A stretch of DNA of 64,000 bases. It comes from Chitinophagales bacterium (GTDB taxonomy: Bacteria > Bacteroidota > Bacteroidia > Chitinophagales > Chitinophagaceae). The notes under the pieces were generated by a model that was not told where the DNA came from, ran no database searches, and worked only from the letters and a program-made list of their open reading frames with translations. The stretch lies in contig JAFLBK010000001.1 in the NCBI GenBank assembly GCA_017303335.1, positions 873,001 through 937,000 on the forward strand, given 5' to 3'. Below, in pieces: positions 34,996-44,232 of the stretch (the stretch's first letter is position 1; each line of letters starts with the position of its first letter). The position numbers and the translations under genes are program-made.

Positions 34996-35537
34996 AAAAG
35001 ATTGTTGTCATAGGACCCGAATCAACGGGTAAAAGCATGCTGTCTGAAAAAATGGCGGCACACTATGGTACGATCTGGGTGAAAGAGTATGCCCGGGAAT
35101 ACCTGCTCACGCATGGAAAAAATTATTCCTTCGAAAACCTGCTCGATATCGCCCGGGGGCAGATTCGTGAAGAAGAAGCCGGCATTCGTACCCTTCAAAG
35201 CCAGCAAGCCGTAGGCCCCAACCAAAAACCATTGTTCATCGACACCGACATGTACGTGATGAAGGTTTGGTGCGAATTCGTTTTCGACAAATGCCATCAT
35301 TGGATCCTTAACCGTATTGCCGAAAGGCATTACGATCTTTACCTGCTCTGCAACATTGATGTTCCCTGGGTGGAAGATGAGTTACGTGAATACCCGGATC
35401 TTGAATCAAGAAGAAAATTATATCACTATTACAAAGACCTGCTGGTGAACCAGCACGTTCCCTGGGTGGAAATAAGCGGGGACTATGAAGAGCGGGTGCA
35501 AAAGGCCATCGCGGCCGTGGATGCGCTTACCGGATGA
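34992..35537 (+). CDS. NadR-type ATPase/kinase, probable ribosylnicotinamide kinase
   Basis: The protein needs the residues upstream of the first ATG (35037), because Walker A 'GPESTGKS' lies there. The only usable start in the open frame is a CTG at 34992, which overlaps the previous stop as CTGA. From it the product has 181 residues. 'EYAREYL' and 'DTDMYVMKVW' are typical of the NadR kinase domain. It would phosphorylate nicotinamide riboside brought in by PnuC. It lacks the adenylyltransferase domain of full NadR. Its end overlaps the convergent transglycosylase gene by 11 bases. Confidence 0.8.
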   Translation: MKKIVVIGPESTGKSMLSEKMAAHYGTIWVKEYAREYLLTHGKNYSFENLLDIARGQIREEEAGIRTLQSQQAVGPNQKPLFIDTDMYVMKVWCEFVFDKCHHWILNRIAERHYDLYLLCNIDVPWVEDELREYPDLESRRKLYHYYKDLLVNQHVPWVEISGDYEERVQKAIAAVDALTG

Positions 35538-36405
35538 TCTCCTGTACATCCGGGTCACCGGCGAGGTTGTTCATCTGCCGCAGGATATTATCATACCGGT
35601 TTGCCACATATTTGCTCAGGGGTTTCACCGTATACAATTTTGGGTTGGGCAGGCAGGCAGCGATCTGCGCCGCTTCGGCCATCGTAAGGTTCTTTGCGTC
35701 TTTATTAAAGTACTTCTTTGCGGCAGCCTGTATACCGAAAACGCCACGGCCCATTTCTGCGATGTTCAGGTAGCGCTCCAGTATGGTCCGTTTACTCCAG
35801 CCCGTTTCGATCGTAAAGGTGTAGAACATTTCCAGTCCTTTCCGCAGCCGGCTCCGGCCCTGCCAGAGAAATATATTCTTGGCCGTTTGCTGGCTGATGG
35901 TACTGGCCCCGCGAACCTTGTTGGGATGCCGCTTATTGTACTTGATCGCTTTCTTGATCGCTTTCAGATCGAATCCATCATGATCCGGGAACAACTGGTC
36001 TTCACTGGCGATCACCGCCAACTTGATATTGGATCCCATCTGGTCGAAGCTGATGTAGTCCCTGGACAATCCATTTCCCTGGACCAGGCTCCCGGCCTGC
36101 GTTAACGTGATCGGTGGATTAAATACAAAACCAAGCAGAAAGTAAAAGAAGGATAGAATATAGGCGGTGAAAAGAACATTCCAGCAAATCATCATGATCT
36201 TGTGCAGCGGTTCCATTTTCCGGAACCAGAAGAAATAAAGCAGCAGCAGCACGCATACCACGCCCAGCAGTATGAGCAGGTTTTGCTTGCTGTCTTTAAC
36301 CTCGATGTCTTCAGAAATGGTAAAGGCGAAATACAGGAACCAGCCAACGTGAATGATAACGACAACAAGAAAAATCCGTTTGATCCAGCTCCATGTATTT
36401 TTCAT
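35527..36405 (-). CDS. mtgA: Monofunctional peptidoglycan glycosyltransferase (MtgA-like)
   Basis: The product has 292 residues. The GT51 domain covers about 120-285 with catalytic Glu in 'ASEDQLFPDHDGFD', then 'RGASTISQQTAKN' and 'ERYLNIAEMG', all classic motifs. It polymerises lipid II into glycan strands. The N-terminus has three hydrophobic segments (about 10-30, 42-60 and 70-95), more than the single anchor of most MtgA proteins. There is no transpeptidase domain. Confidence 0.9.
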   Translation of the reverse strand: MKNTWSWIKRIFLVVVIIHVGWFLYFAFTISEDIEVKDSKQNLLILLGVVCVLLLLYFFWFRKMEPLHKIMMICWNVLFTAYILSFFYFLLGFVFNPPITLTQAGSLVQGNGLSRDYISFDQMGSNIKLAVIASEDQLFPDHDGFDLKAIKKAIKYNKRHPNKVRGASTISQQTAKNIFLWQGRSRLRKGLEMFYTFTIETGWSKRTILERYLNIAEMGRGVFGIQAAAKKYFNKDAKNLTMAEAAQIAACLPNPKLYTVKPLSKYVANRYDNILRQMNNLAGDPDVQEIIR

Positions 36406-36459
36406 TACCGGTTTGTTGGGTTTGCTGCAATATACAACAGGGAATGATTGGCAGGCTGG

Positions 36460-37023
36460 TCATCCATTGGTTTTTTGATTGCTCATATTCATATATACCA
36501 GCTGGTATTTTTTGCCGATGAGGAACCCGTCGCCGCCCTTTTTACCCTTGGCCATAAAATAACCCAGTGTGCCGAGGCCGGCGCCGGCAAGCAAGAGGGG
36601 TAAACTGAACTTCTGTTTGTCGGCGAGGTATACGATCCCGCTCCCGATAACAATAAGGGAGCCCCCGCCCATCAGGCTTGCGCCGCTTCCACGCCAGTTG
36701 AAATTGGTTTTTTGTTTCCGGCCGATCGCCCGGATCTGGTTGTAATGGAATTTATACCGGTAGCTGCCCAGCGTATCAATGATGTAGGTGCCAAAAGTGG
36801 TAAGCATATACCGGGTAATGAATTCCTGGAGATACAGGGTATCTTCCTTAATCCCGTTAATGAGTGCGCTGATGTAGGCGCCGCTTTGCGTGGTGATGGA
36901 AATATTATTGCCGCTGTAGAACGTCTGGATGGTTTTGTTTTTCTTTTTGAGTACCAGGAAATCGGCCGATTGAGCAGTGCAGGAAACGCTTGCAAGAAGC
37001 AGTATTGGTAACAGAAATTTCAT
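36460..37023 (-). CDS. Membrane-associated protein of unknown function
   Basis: The product has 187 residues with a signal peptide that could end in a lipobox-like 'SVSC'. A beta-rich middle ('IQTFYSGNNISITTQSGAY') is followed by a glycine-rich region with two hydrophobic segments (about 113-130 and 138-156) and a basic tail. The build is common among unassigned Bacteroidota envelope proteins. I cannot name a function. Confidence 0.6.
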   Translation of the reverse strand: MKFLLPILLLASVSCTAQSADFLVLKKKNKTIQTFYSGNNISITTQSGAYISALINGIKEDTLYLQEFITRYMLTTFGTYIIDTLGSYRYKFHYNQIRAIGRKQKTNFNWRGSGASLMGGGSLIVIGSGIVYLADKQKFSLPLLLAGAGLGTLGYFMAKGKKGGDGFLIGKKYQLVYMNMSNQKTNG

Positions 37024-37068
37024 CGGGCAAAATAAACCTGCGTATAAAAGAAGTCCTAATGCGAACTG

Positions 37069-37731
37069 TTAATCTTTTATCAATGTATAAACGATACCGG
37101 CCAGGATGGCCACGCCAAAAGCCAGGTAGAGTATACCTGAAATGCGGTTAATGAGCAGGATGACACGATCGCTTAATCGCTGCCCGATGTAACCGGCGCT
37201 CATCACCTTTCCGATATCGGCCAGCATGGTGGCGCTCATGCAGGTGGCAAAAATGATGATCCGGTCGTGCAGTCCATAAACAGAAGCCAGTGTTGCGGCC
37301 GTAAACACCCAAAAAGATATTACGCCGGGGTTAAGTGTGTTGATGATAAATCCGGAGCTTAGAATGGCAAAATAATTCGTTTTCTTTTTTCCGGCAGGGG
37401 TGATCTCGTCGCCGGCGATCTCGGTGGGTTCCTGGAGGCGGCGTGGTTCGATCTTTTTCAGAAATGTAAAATAGATACCCATACCGATAAGAAAGCAGCA
37501 ACCGGCTATCCCGATCGGTATCTTAAAATCGAGCAGTATTTTAATGGCTTCGCTGAAACCGTTGCTCAGTACAATCCAGATGATATCGCTTATCCAGACG
37601 CCGATGATAAAGCTGAAACCCCCGCGCCGTCCATGATTAATGCTTTGCTTGATCGTTGTGAATATCACGGGGCCCACCGAAAATATCAGCAACAAGCCAA
37701 TCGCCAGCCCTTTGAGTATCACGGAAAACAT
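37069..37731 (-). CDS. LysE-family amino-acid exporter
   Basis: The product has 220 residues with about six membrane helices. The N-terminal 'FSVGPVIFTTIKQSINHGRR' is the LysE/RhtB signature. The loop near 100-115 is charged ('GDEITPAGKKKTN'). It should export amino acids or related compounds; the substrate is not evident. Confidence 0.87.
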   Translation of the reverse strand: MFSVILKGLAIGLLLIFSVGPVIFTTIKQSINHGRRGGFSFIIGVWISDIIWIVLSNGFSEAIKILLDFKIPIGIAGCCFLIGMGIYFTFLKKIEPRRLQEPTEIAGDEITPAGKKKTNYFAILSSGFIINTLNPGVISFWVFTAATLASVYGLHDRIIIFATCMSATMLADIGKVMSAGYIGQRLSDRVILLINRISGILYLAFGVAILAGIVYTLIKD

Positions 37732-37910
37732 GGGTTAAATGTAAGAAGGATTCTTATTATAAATCATTTAACAGTTGAAACAAAATCACATTCCCCGTTT
37801 CCCGTTTTGCTGAAAACCGTTTCATGAATACACGTTTACCTGTTTACACTGCATAACAGTGAATCGTACCTCAACGCTGCTTTCATTGTTTAATCCTTAA
37901 ATACGAACGT

Positions 37911-38657
37911 GTGAAAGCTCCACAGAAAAAACAGGTCGTTGTATTGATCCTATTATTTATCGCGTCCGGAACCCAGGCCCAGTTTTATAAAGACATGAGC
38001 GTGGGCATCAACGGCGGCATCTATGTTTACCAGGGCGATCTTACCCCCGATCCCATGGGTTCATTCAAAACCATCAAGCCGGGTTTATCGCTGTTTGCCA
38101 AAAAGCCGATTAATTATTTCCTGGCCGCCAGGTTGCACATGAGTTTTGCCAGTTTACAGGGCGATGACAGCCGCTACAGCAAGCCCGACTACCGGCAACA
38201 GCGTAATTTTTATTTCTTTTCCCCATTGATGGAATTTTCGGGTCAGCTGGTTTGGAATATACGGGGCCGGAATTACGATGATTACGGCATACAGCCTTAT
38301 GTGTTCACCGGGGCCGGCGTTTCCTTTATCCGGGTAAATAAGAATTACAGCCGGATGAACACAGCCTATTTCGGTGAAACCTCGGATGTATATACGGGGC
38401 TTGTTGCCGACAATGAACACGGAACACCGCGGGCATTGTTGTCGGTTCCGGTTGGGGTTGGCGCCGAATACCCGCTCTCCGAACGCTTCTCCCTGAATAT
38501 TGAAACCTCGTACCGTTTCATTTTTACCGATTATCTCGATGGCTTCAGCCAGGCGGCAAATCCAAAACTCAAAGACCACTATCACAGTACCGCCATAGGC
38601 CTTATCTATAAATTCGGCGTAAAGAAAAAGGGCCTTGGCTGCCCTTCTGTAAATTAA
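37911..38657 (+). CDS. Outer membrane beta-barrel protein (DUF6089-like)
   Basis: The product has 248 residues from a GTG start at 37911; no better ATG exists near. A signal peptide ('VVVLILLFIASGTQAQ') is followed by 'VGINGGIYVYQGDLTPDP', typical of these barrels, and strands to the end. The function of the family is unknown. It converges with the GH3 gene. Confidence 0.75.
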   Translation: MKAPQKKQVVVLILLFIASGTQAQFYKDMSVGINGGIYVYQGDLTPDPMGSFKTIKPGLSLFAKKPINYFLAARLHMSFASLQGDDSRYSKPDYRQQRNFYFFSPLMEFSGQLVWNIRGRNYDDYGIQPYVFTGAGVSFIRVNKNYSRMNTAYFGETSDVYTGLVADNEHGTPRALLSVPVGVGAEYPLSERFSLNIETSYRFIFTDYLDGFSQAANPKLKDHYHSTAIGLIYKFGVKKKGLGCPSVN

Positions 38658-38683
38658 ATTCTATGAAACAGGTAAAAGAAAAA

Positions 38684-40219
38684 TTAATGCAAGCCCTCTC
38701 GCTGCAGGAATTGCTGCCAGTCTTCCAGCATTTTCCCTTTAAGCACCCTTGGAAATTTATGCTGACCCCCTACTTTGCCTTTGGCATCCATAAAGTCGAG
38801 AAAGGTTTTCTCCGGCAACACCTTCACCAGCACATCCTTTAGGGCGTGGCGGCGCTCAACTTCATAATCGTCGTTGAGCTCTTTTAATTTGGTATCGATG
38901 CGGTGGCGCAGGTCTTCGGCATCGGCTTTATCATCGGTGGCTACATACCACTGGTGAGCGAAGAAGTTGCCATATGGAATGCCCGCTACCGTAAATTCCG
39001 GAATGGAAATGTCCAGGTCGTCGCACACCATCTCAATGGCCTTGTTCATATTGTCTACACTCAGGTGTTCGCCTACCAGACTTAAGAAATGCTTGGTTCT
39101 TCCGGTGATCACGAATTCGCTGCGTTCCCGGTCGACCAGTTTTACCGTATCGCCGATGGCGTAGCGCCAGGCGCCCGCGTTGGTGCTGATCAGGATCGCG
39201 TAGTCTTTGTTCTCTTCGATCTCGTGAATCATATACGCTTCGGGGTCGTCAATCATATTTCCCTCGCTGTCGAAGTTTTTCTGATCAAACGGAACAAACT
39301 CAAAGAATACATTATTGTTCAGGGCCAGGTGCATTCCGGCAGCGTCCTGGCGGTTCTGGTAGGCCAGGAATCCTTCGCTGGCCAGGTAGGTTTCGATATA
39401 CGTAATGGGCCGGCCCAGTAATTTCTCGAATCCCTTTTTGTAGGGCTCCAGCGCTACGCCGCCATGAACATAAAAGGCCAGGTTGGGCCATATTTCATGA
39501 ATATTGTTCAGGTTGTACTTCTCAATGATCTTCTCCATGCATAACTGCAGCCAGGCGGGAACGCCAACGATAAAGCCAATGTCCCAGTTGGGAGCGTTGT
39601 TCACCACTTCCTCCAGTTTGGTAGCCCAGTCTTTCACCTTGGCGATCTTTTTTCCGGGCTTATATAAGCCCAGCCCCTGGAACCAGAACGGGATGTTCTT
39701 TTGCTGGATGCCGCTAAGATCGCCGGCAAAATAGGTTGGGCCTTTCTGCAGCTGCGTACTGCCGCCCAGGATCAGCCAGCCTTTTCCTACGGCGCTTTTG
39801 GGAACGTGTTCGTACTTGGTAAGACTGAGCAATTGCTTGAAGCTGGTGATGGTATTGCTCCGGATCAGGTCTTTGGTAATGGGAATATACTTACTCGTCG
39901 CATCGCTGGTACCACTGCTGAGGGCGAAAAATTTGATCACGCCGGGCCAGCATACATCGGGTATCCCTTCCTTGGTTTTATACCACCAGCTATCGTATAT
40001 TTTATTGTAGTCGAACGTGGGAACCAGCTGCTGGAATTTTTTGCCGGGATGATTGCTCAGGAGTATCTCATCAAACCGGTAACGCTGCCCGAACTCCGTG
40101 AACCTTGCTTTACGCAGCAATTTCTTCAACACCTTGATCTGCTGTCGCCGCGGGTCGCTGATGGGAATATTAAGCGCCCTGGCGATCGTTTTGGGTAGCT
40201 TGATGTCAATTAAAGCCAT
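38684..40219 (-). CDS. GH3-family acyl-adenylase-like protein
   Basis: The product has 511 residues. It shows GH3 motifs of the acyl-adenylate superfamily: 'ALSSGTSDATSKYIPIT' near 107 (ATP loop), 'YLASEGFLAYQNRQD' near 285 and 'YAIGDTVKLVDRERSEFVITGRTKHF' region near 360-385. Plant GH3 enzymes join auxin or jasmonate to amino acids; the bacterial members are uncharacterised, and the auxin name should not be carried over. It is likely to activate a carboxylic acid for amide formation. Confidence 0.88.
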   Translation of the reverse strand: MALIDIKLPKTIARALNIPISDPRRQQIKVLKKLLRKARFTEFGQRYRFDEILLSNHPGKKFQQLVPTFDYNKIYDSWWYKTKEGIPDVCWPGVIKFFALSSGTSDATSKYIPITKDLIRSNTITSFKQLLSLTKYEHVPKSAVGKGWLILGGSTQLQKGPTYFAGDLSGIQQKNIPFWFQGLGLYKPGKKIAKVKDWATKLEEVVNNAPNWDIGFIVGVPAWLQLCMEKIIEKYNLNNIHEIWPNLAFYVHGGVALEPYKKGFEKLLGRPITYIETYLASEGFLAYQNRQDAAGMHLALNNNVFFEFVPFDQKNFDSEGNMIDDPEAYMIHEIEENKDYAILISTNAGAWRYAIGDTVKLVDRERSEFVITGRTKHFLSLVGEHLSVDNMNKAIEMVCDDLDISIPEFTVAGIPYGNFFAHQWYVATDDKADAEDLRHRIDTKLKELNDDYEVERRHALKDVLVKVLPEKTFLDFMDAKGKVGGQHKFPRVLKGKMLEDWQQFLQREGLH

Positions 40220-40419
40220 CGGCAGTTTTGAAGGTTAAAGTGAGCAAATATAGTCAAAAACCCAAGAGCCCTTCATTATTTGAAGGACAGGATTGGGAGC
40301 GTATTCCGGCCCCTGATATCTGGCCAGAAAAACTGATATAATTCATAAAAAGAGAGCCGGCATCCGGCATAGCTGTATCTAAAAATTACCTACGTTTGTT
40401 GCCTAAAAAACGTAGTTAT

Positions 40420-42582
40420 ATGAAGAAGCTCTTTCTAGCGGCTGTGTTATCGCTCAGCCTGTTCAAAGCCAGCGCCGATGAAGGCATGTGGTTGCCGATG
40501 TTGCTTGGCCAGCAGGTGTACAACGATATGGTGAAACGCGGCCTCAAACTCACCAAAGAACAACTCTATTCCATCAACAAATCGTCCCTGAAAGACGCCA
40601 TCATCATTTTTGGCGGCGGGTGTACCGGCGAGATCGTGAGCGACCAGGGCCTGATCTTCACCAATCACCACTGCGGGTACAGCGCTATCGCGGCGGCCAG
40701 TTCCATTCAGAACAATTACCTGCGGGATGGATTCTATGCAGCCAATAAAGACCTCGAGATCCAAAGCCAGCTTACCGTTCAGTTCCTCGACCGGATCGTG
40801 GACGTGACCAAAGAAGTAGAAGACGGTGTGAAAGGCCTGGCCTGGGCCGACCGGGTGAAAAAACTGCCTGAAGTATTCAAATCGATCACCGATAAGGTTG
40901 CCGATAAGGAGAATGGCCTGTCTGGAAGGATCTACAGCATGTTCAAAGGCAACCAGTACATCATGTATGTATACAAAACCTACCGCGATATCCGCCTCGT
41001 GGGCGCTCCGCCCGAAAGCGTGGGTAAGTTCGGCGGCGATACCGATAACTGGGAATGGCCACGCCATACCGGCGACTTCTCCGTTTTCCGTGTATATGCC
41101 AGCAAAGACGGCAAACCGGCCGATTACAGCAAAGACAATGTGCCCCTTAAACCTAAACACTTCCTTCCGGTAAGCATCAAGGGTTTCAAAGACGGCGATT
41201 ATGCCATGATCTATGGCTATCCCGGAAGCACCAACCGCTACGAAACCAGTTATGGCATCAAACTGAAAAATGAAATTGAGAATCCTTCGCTGGTGAACCT
41301 GCGTGACATGCGCCTGAAATACATGTACGAACAAATGATCAAAGACCCGGCGGTTAAACTCAAGCTGGCCGACAACTATGCCGGCGTTGCCAACTACTGG
41401 AAATTCTTCGATGGCGAAACCAAGCAATTGAAAAAATTCAACACCTACGAGCAGAAACAGGATTACGAAAATAAATTCACCTCCTGGGCCAAAGGAAAAT
41501 CCGAGTACGAAACCCTGATGGCGGAATATGCGCAGAATTATGCCGCCTGGACGCCTTACAGCAAACTTCGTCAATACATGAACGAAGGCGTGGTGGGCTC
41601 TCCGCTGATCGCCCATGCAGCCGGGCTTATTTCCTTAGAAGACAAACTGCTGAAGAACAATACGCCTGCGGCTGATCTTAAGAAAGCCACCGACGCGGCC
41701 ACAGCCAACCGTAAAGGATTCCTCGAACATGAAGACCTGCCGAGCGACGAGAAGATCCTGGCTGCGGTTTGTATGATGTTCTACAACGACATTGATAAGA
41801 GCCAGCACCCGATCGGCTTCTACGAAGCATTGAAAGCCAACTACGGTGACCTGAAAGACGAAGCCACTTACAAAAAATGGGCGCATGATGTATTCAGCAA
41901 GACCATGATCCTCGACGAAACGAAATGGAATGCCTTTGTGGCCAACCCGGATGCTGCAGCCCTGCAGGCCGATCCCGCCTTCGCGTTTGCCTCCGCGTTT
42001 GTGAAGAATTATAATACCAAGTATGCGCCCCTGTATACCCAGTTTGTAAACCGTAACAATGAACTGGGCCGCAGTTATATGAAGGGTATTATGGAGATGA
42101 ACCCGGCGGCTGTAAATAAAATGTACCCGGATGCCAATTTCAGCATGCGGGTAAGCTATGGCAACGTGAAGAGCTATCGTCCGCGTGACGCCGTGTTCTA
42201 TGATTATGTATGTACCGCCAAGGGCATCCTTGAAAAATATGTTCCGGGCGATTATGAATTCGATCTTCCGGCCAAACAGATCGAACTGCTGAAGAAAAGA
42301 GACTTTGGCCAGTACATCGATAAAACCAAGAACGACCTGGTGGTTACCTTCATCACCACCAACGATATCACCGGCGGTAATTCCGGTTCGCCGGTGATCG
42401 ACGCCAATGGCAACCTGCTCGGACTGGCCTTCGATGGCAACTACGAAGCGCTGAGCCATAAGATCGCGTTCGACAAAGACCTGAACCGAACCATCTGCGT
42501 AGACGTTCGCTATGTGCTCTGGTGCATCGATAAACTCGGCGGCGCCAAAAACATCATCAACGAACTGAAACTGGTGAAATAA
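40420..42582 (+). CDS. S46-family dipeptidyl peptidase, DPP7-like
   Basis: The ATG at 40420 gives a signal peptide ('LFLAAVLSLSLFKASA') and 720 residues, the normal size. The catalytic triad is visible: His in 'TNHHCGYSAI' near 80, Asp in 'FGGDTDNWEWPRHTGDFS' near 215 and Ser in 'GGNSGSPV' near 650. At the specificity position, 18 residues after the Ser, there is Gly, as in DPP7, which prefers hydrophobic P1 residues; DPP11 has Arg there. It removes dipeptides from peptides in the periplasm of amino-acid-fermenting bacteria. Confidence 0.93.
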   Translation: MKKLFLAAVLSLSLFKASADEGMWLPMLLGQQVYNDMVKRGLKLTKEQLYSINKSSLKDAIIIFGGGCTGEIVSDQGLIFTNHHCGYSAIAAASSIQNNYLRDGFYAANKDLEIQSQLTVQFLDRIVDVTKEVEDGVKGLAWADRVKKLPEVFKSITDKVADKENGLSGRIYSMFKGNQYIMYVYKTYRDIRLVGAPPESVGKFGGDTDNWEWPRHTGDFSVFRVYASKDGKPADYSKDNVPLKPKHFLPVSIKGFKDGDYAMIYGYPGSTNRYETSYGIKLKNEIENPSLVNLRDMRLKYMYEQMIKDPAVKLKLADNYAGVANYWKFFDGETKQLKKFNTYEQKQDYENKFTSWAKGKSEYETLMAEYAQNYAAWTPYSKLRQYMNEGVVGSPLIAHAAGLISLEDKLLKNNTPAADLKKATDAATANRKGFLEHEDLPSDEKILAAVCMMFYNDIDKSQHPIGFYEALKANYGDLKDEATYKKWAHDVFSKTMILDETKWNAFVANPDAAALQADPAFAFASAFVKNYNTKYAPLYTQFVNRNNELGRSYMKGIMEMNPAAVNKMYPDANFSMRVSYGNVKSYRPRDAVFYDYVCTAKGILEKYVPGDYEFDLPAKQIELLKKRDFGQYIDKTKNDLVVTFITTNDITGGNSGSPVIDANGNLLGLAFDGNYEALSHKIAFDKDLNRTICVDVRYVLWCIDKLGGAKNIINELKLVK

Positions 42583-42603
42583 TATTTTCTTTCTGTTTAG
42601 TGA

Positions 42604-42633
42604 ACCGCCCCGGGTACCCGGGGCGGTTTTTTT
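42604..42633 (+). terminator. Intrinsic terminator of the S46 peptidase gene
   Basis: A perfect palindrome, CCGCCCCGGG/CCCGGGGCGG around TA, is followed by seven Ts. Confidence 0.93.
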
Positions 42634-42707
42634 ATGCTGGTAAATGTGACTTTTGTCACAAAACATAGCAGGGATTACGGGTAGTTTTGTAATGTAAATC
42701 AACCCTC

Positions 42708-43169
42708 ATGGCACAGCACCAGATAGAAACCCAATGGATGGGCAAGATGCAGTTCAACTCCTTAGTGAATGGCCACACCATCATCATGGACGCCCCCGAA
42801 CGGGTAGGCGGCGAAGATCATGGCCCGATACCCAAACCCTTTGTACTGACAGCCCTTTCCGGCTGCACCGGTATGGACATTGTTGCCATCCTGCGCAAGG
42901 CGGGTACCGAAGTGAACGACCTCAATATCCGCGTTACCGGTGAACTGAGCAAACAGGCGCCCATCGAATATGTATCGGTACACCTCGGCTACGATTTCAG
43001 CGGAGATGAAGCATACAAAGAGGCGGCCCTGGATGCCGTTACCACCTCGCAGGAAAAATACTGCGGCGTTAGCCACATGCTCAAAAAAGCGATACCGGTT
43101 ACCTGGGAAGTAAATTACAACGGGGTACAACTGTTCAATAACATGCCGGCCGAAGCAATGGCCGGGTAA
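42708..43169 (+). CDS. OsmC/Ohr-family peroxiredoxin-like protein
   Basis: The product has 153 residues with the two reactive cysteines of the family, in 'ALSGCTGMD' near 57 and 'EKYCGVSHM' near 121. OsmC proteins reduce organic hydroperoxides with thiol cofactors. It is followed 11 bases later by a rhodanese gene, so the pair may share a role in sulfur or oxidant handling. Confidence 0.9.
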   Translation: MAQHQIETQWMGKMQFNSLVNGHTIIMDAPERVGGEDHGPIPKPFVLTALSGCTGMDIVAILRKAGTEVNDLNIRVTGELSKQAPIEYVSVHLGYDFSGDEAYKEAALDAVTTSQEKYCGVSHMLKKAIPVTWEVNYNGVQLFNNMPAEAMAG

Positions 43170-43180
43170 AATAAACCAAT

Positions 43181-43498
43181 ATGATCGACGCACTGAAAAA
43201 ACTACTGGGCATGGGCCCGCAAACCGATTATACCGACCTGCTCCAACGCGGCGCCGTGATCGTGGACGTACGCAGCCGCGGTGAATACGCCGGCGGCCAT
43301 ATCAAAGGATCTCTCAATATCCCGCTCGACCAGTTACAGGGCAACCTTTCGAAACTGAAAGACAAGAACAAACCGGTTATCACCTGTTGCGCATCGGGTA
43401 TGCGGAGCGCCTCGGCCAGAGCCATTCTCAAATCGAATGGCTACAGCGAAGTATATAATGGCGGTGGATGGGCCTCCTTGCAAAACAAGATCCACTGA
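43181..43498 (+). CDS. Rhodanese-like sulfurtransferase domain protein
   Basis: The product has 105 residues. 'AVIVDVRSRGEYAGGHIKGS' near 25 and the active-site loop 'CCASGMRS' near 70 mark a single-domain rhodanese that keeps its catalytic Cys. It transfers sulfane sulfur to thiols or cyanide. It is co-directional with the OsmC gene. Confidence 0.92.
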   Translation: MIDALKKLLGMGPQTDYTDLLQRGAVIVDVRSRGEYAGGHIKGSLNIPLDQLQGNLSKLKDKNKPVITCCASGMRSASARAILKSNGYSEVYNGGGWASLQNKIH

Positions 43499-43514
43499 TC
43501 ATCGGTCATCCGTT

Positions 43515-44192
43515 CTACAGCAACCCCTTTTCATAGGCAAGGTGCAGGGCCTGGGCCCGGCTGTTAACGTGCAGTTTATCGTATATATTAATAACATGCT
43601 TTTTCGCCGTGTTGGCGCTGATACTGAGCCGCACGCCGATCTCTTTGTACGACAGGCCATCTACCAGCAGCTGCAGTATTTCCCGTTCCCGCTCGGTGAG
43701 ATCGAAAAAGAGTTTTTGGTTTGCTCCCGCTGCTTTGGGTACAAGGGTTAGTTCGTTGTTCTGCACCATCTGGAGTATCTTATGAGCGATACCGGGCGAA
43801 AGCGGCCCCACGCCGCTCTCGTGCATCTGCCACAACATATCGGTTATGTTCTCGGCGCTTTCATCCTTCAGCAGGTACCCGAAGGCGCCGGCCTTGATCG
43901 CTTTGAATATCTTCTCCTCATCATCGAATATCGTCAGCACCACAAATTTTACCGAAGGAAAGAAAGAGGATCCCGCCGCGATCGCGTCTACACCATCCAT
44001 GTTCGGCATTTCCAGGTCCATGAGGGCCACATCCGGCAATTGCTTTTCATCCAGGTTTTTCATCTTCTCAAGGAAATCCCTGCCGTCTTCCGCCATAACC
44101 GTGATCGTGAAATGACCATGGCGAAGCAATTTGTCTTTCAGGATATTCCTGTTGCTTGACTTATCATCGATGATCGCGACTTTTATAAGCAT
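43515..44192 (-). CDS. NarL/FixJ-type response regulator
   Basis: The product has 225 residues. The receiver domain has 'IIDDKSSNRN' near 8 and the phospho-acceptor Asp in 'VALMDLEMPNMDG' near 58. The C-terminal LuxR helix-turn-helix ('LTEREREILQLLVDGLSYKEIGVRL') binds DNA. Its gene follows the propeller kinase gene (40-base gap) on the same strand and is certainly its partner. Confidence 0.93.
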   Translation of the reverse strand: MLIKVAIIDDKSSNRNILKDKLLRHGHFTITVMAEDGRDFLEKMKNLDEKQLPDVALMDLEMPNMDGVDAIAAGSSFFPSVKFVVLTIFDDEEKIFKAIKAGAFGYLLKDESAENITDMLWQMHESGVGPLSPGIAHKILQMVQNNELTLVPKAAGANQKLFFDLTEREREILQLLVDGLSYKEIGVRLSISANTAKKHVINIYDKLHVNSRAQALHLAYEKGLL

Positions 44193-44232
44193 CGTATTTC
44201 ACTTTCTTGTTTCAGTATTTATTTCCGGGCGG

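Noticed and set aside
40447..42702. Two long open frames on the minus strand opposite the S46 peptidase gene
   Set aside because: Both are antisense shadows; the + strand frame has the full catalytic triad and a signal peptide.
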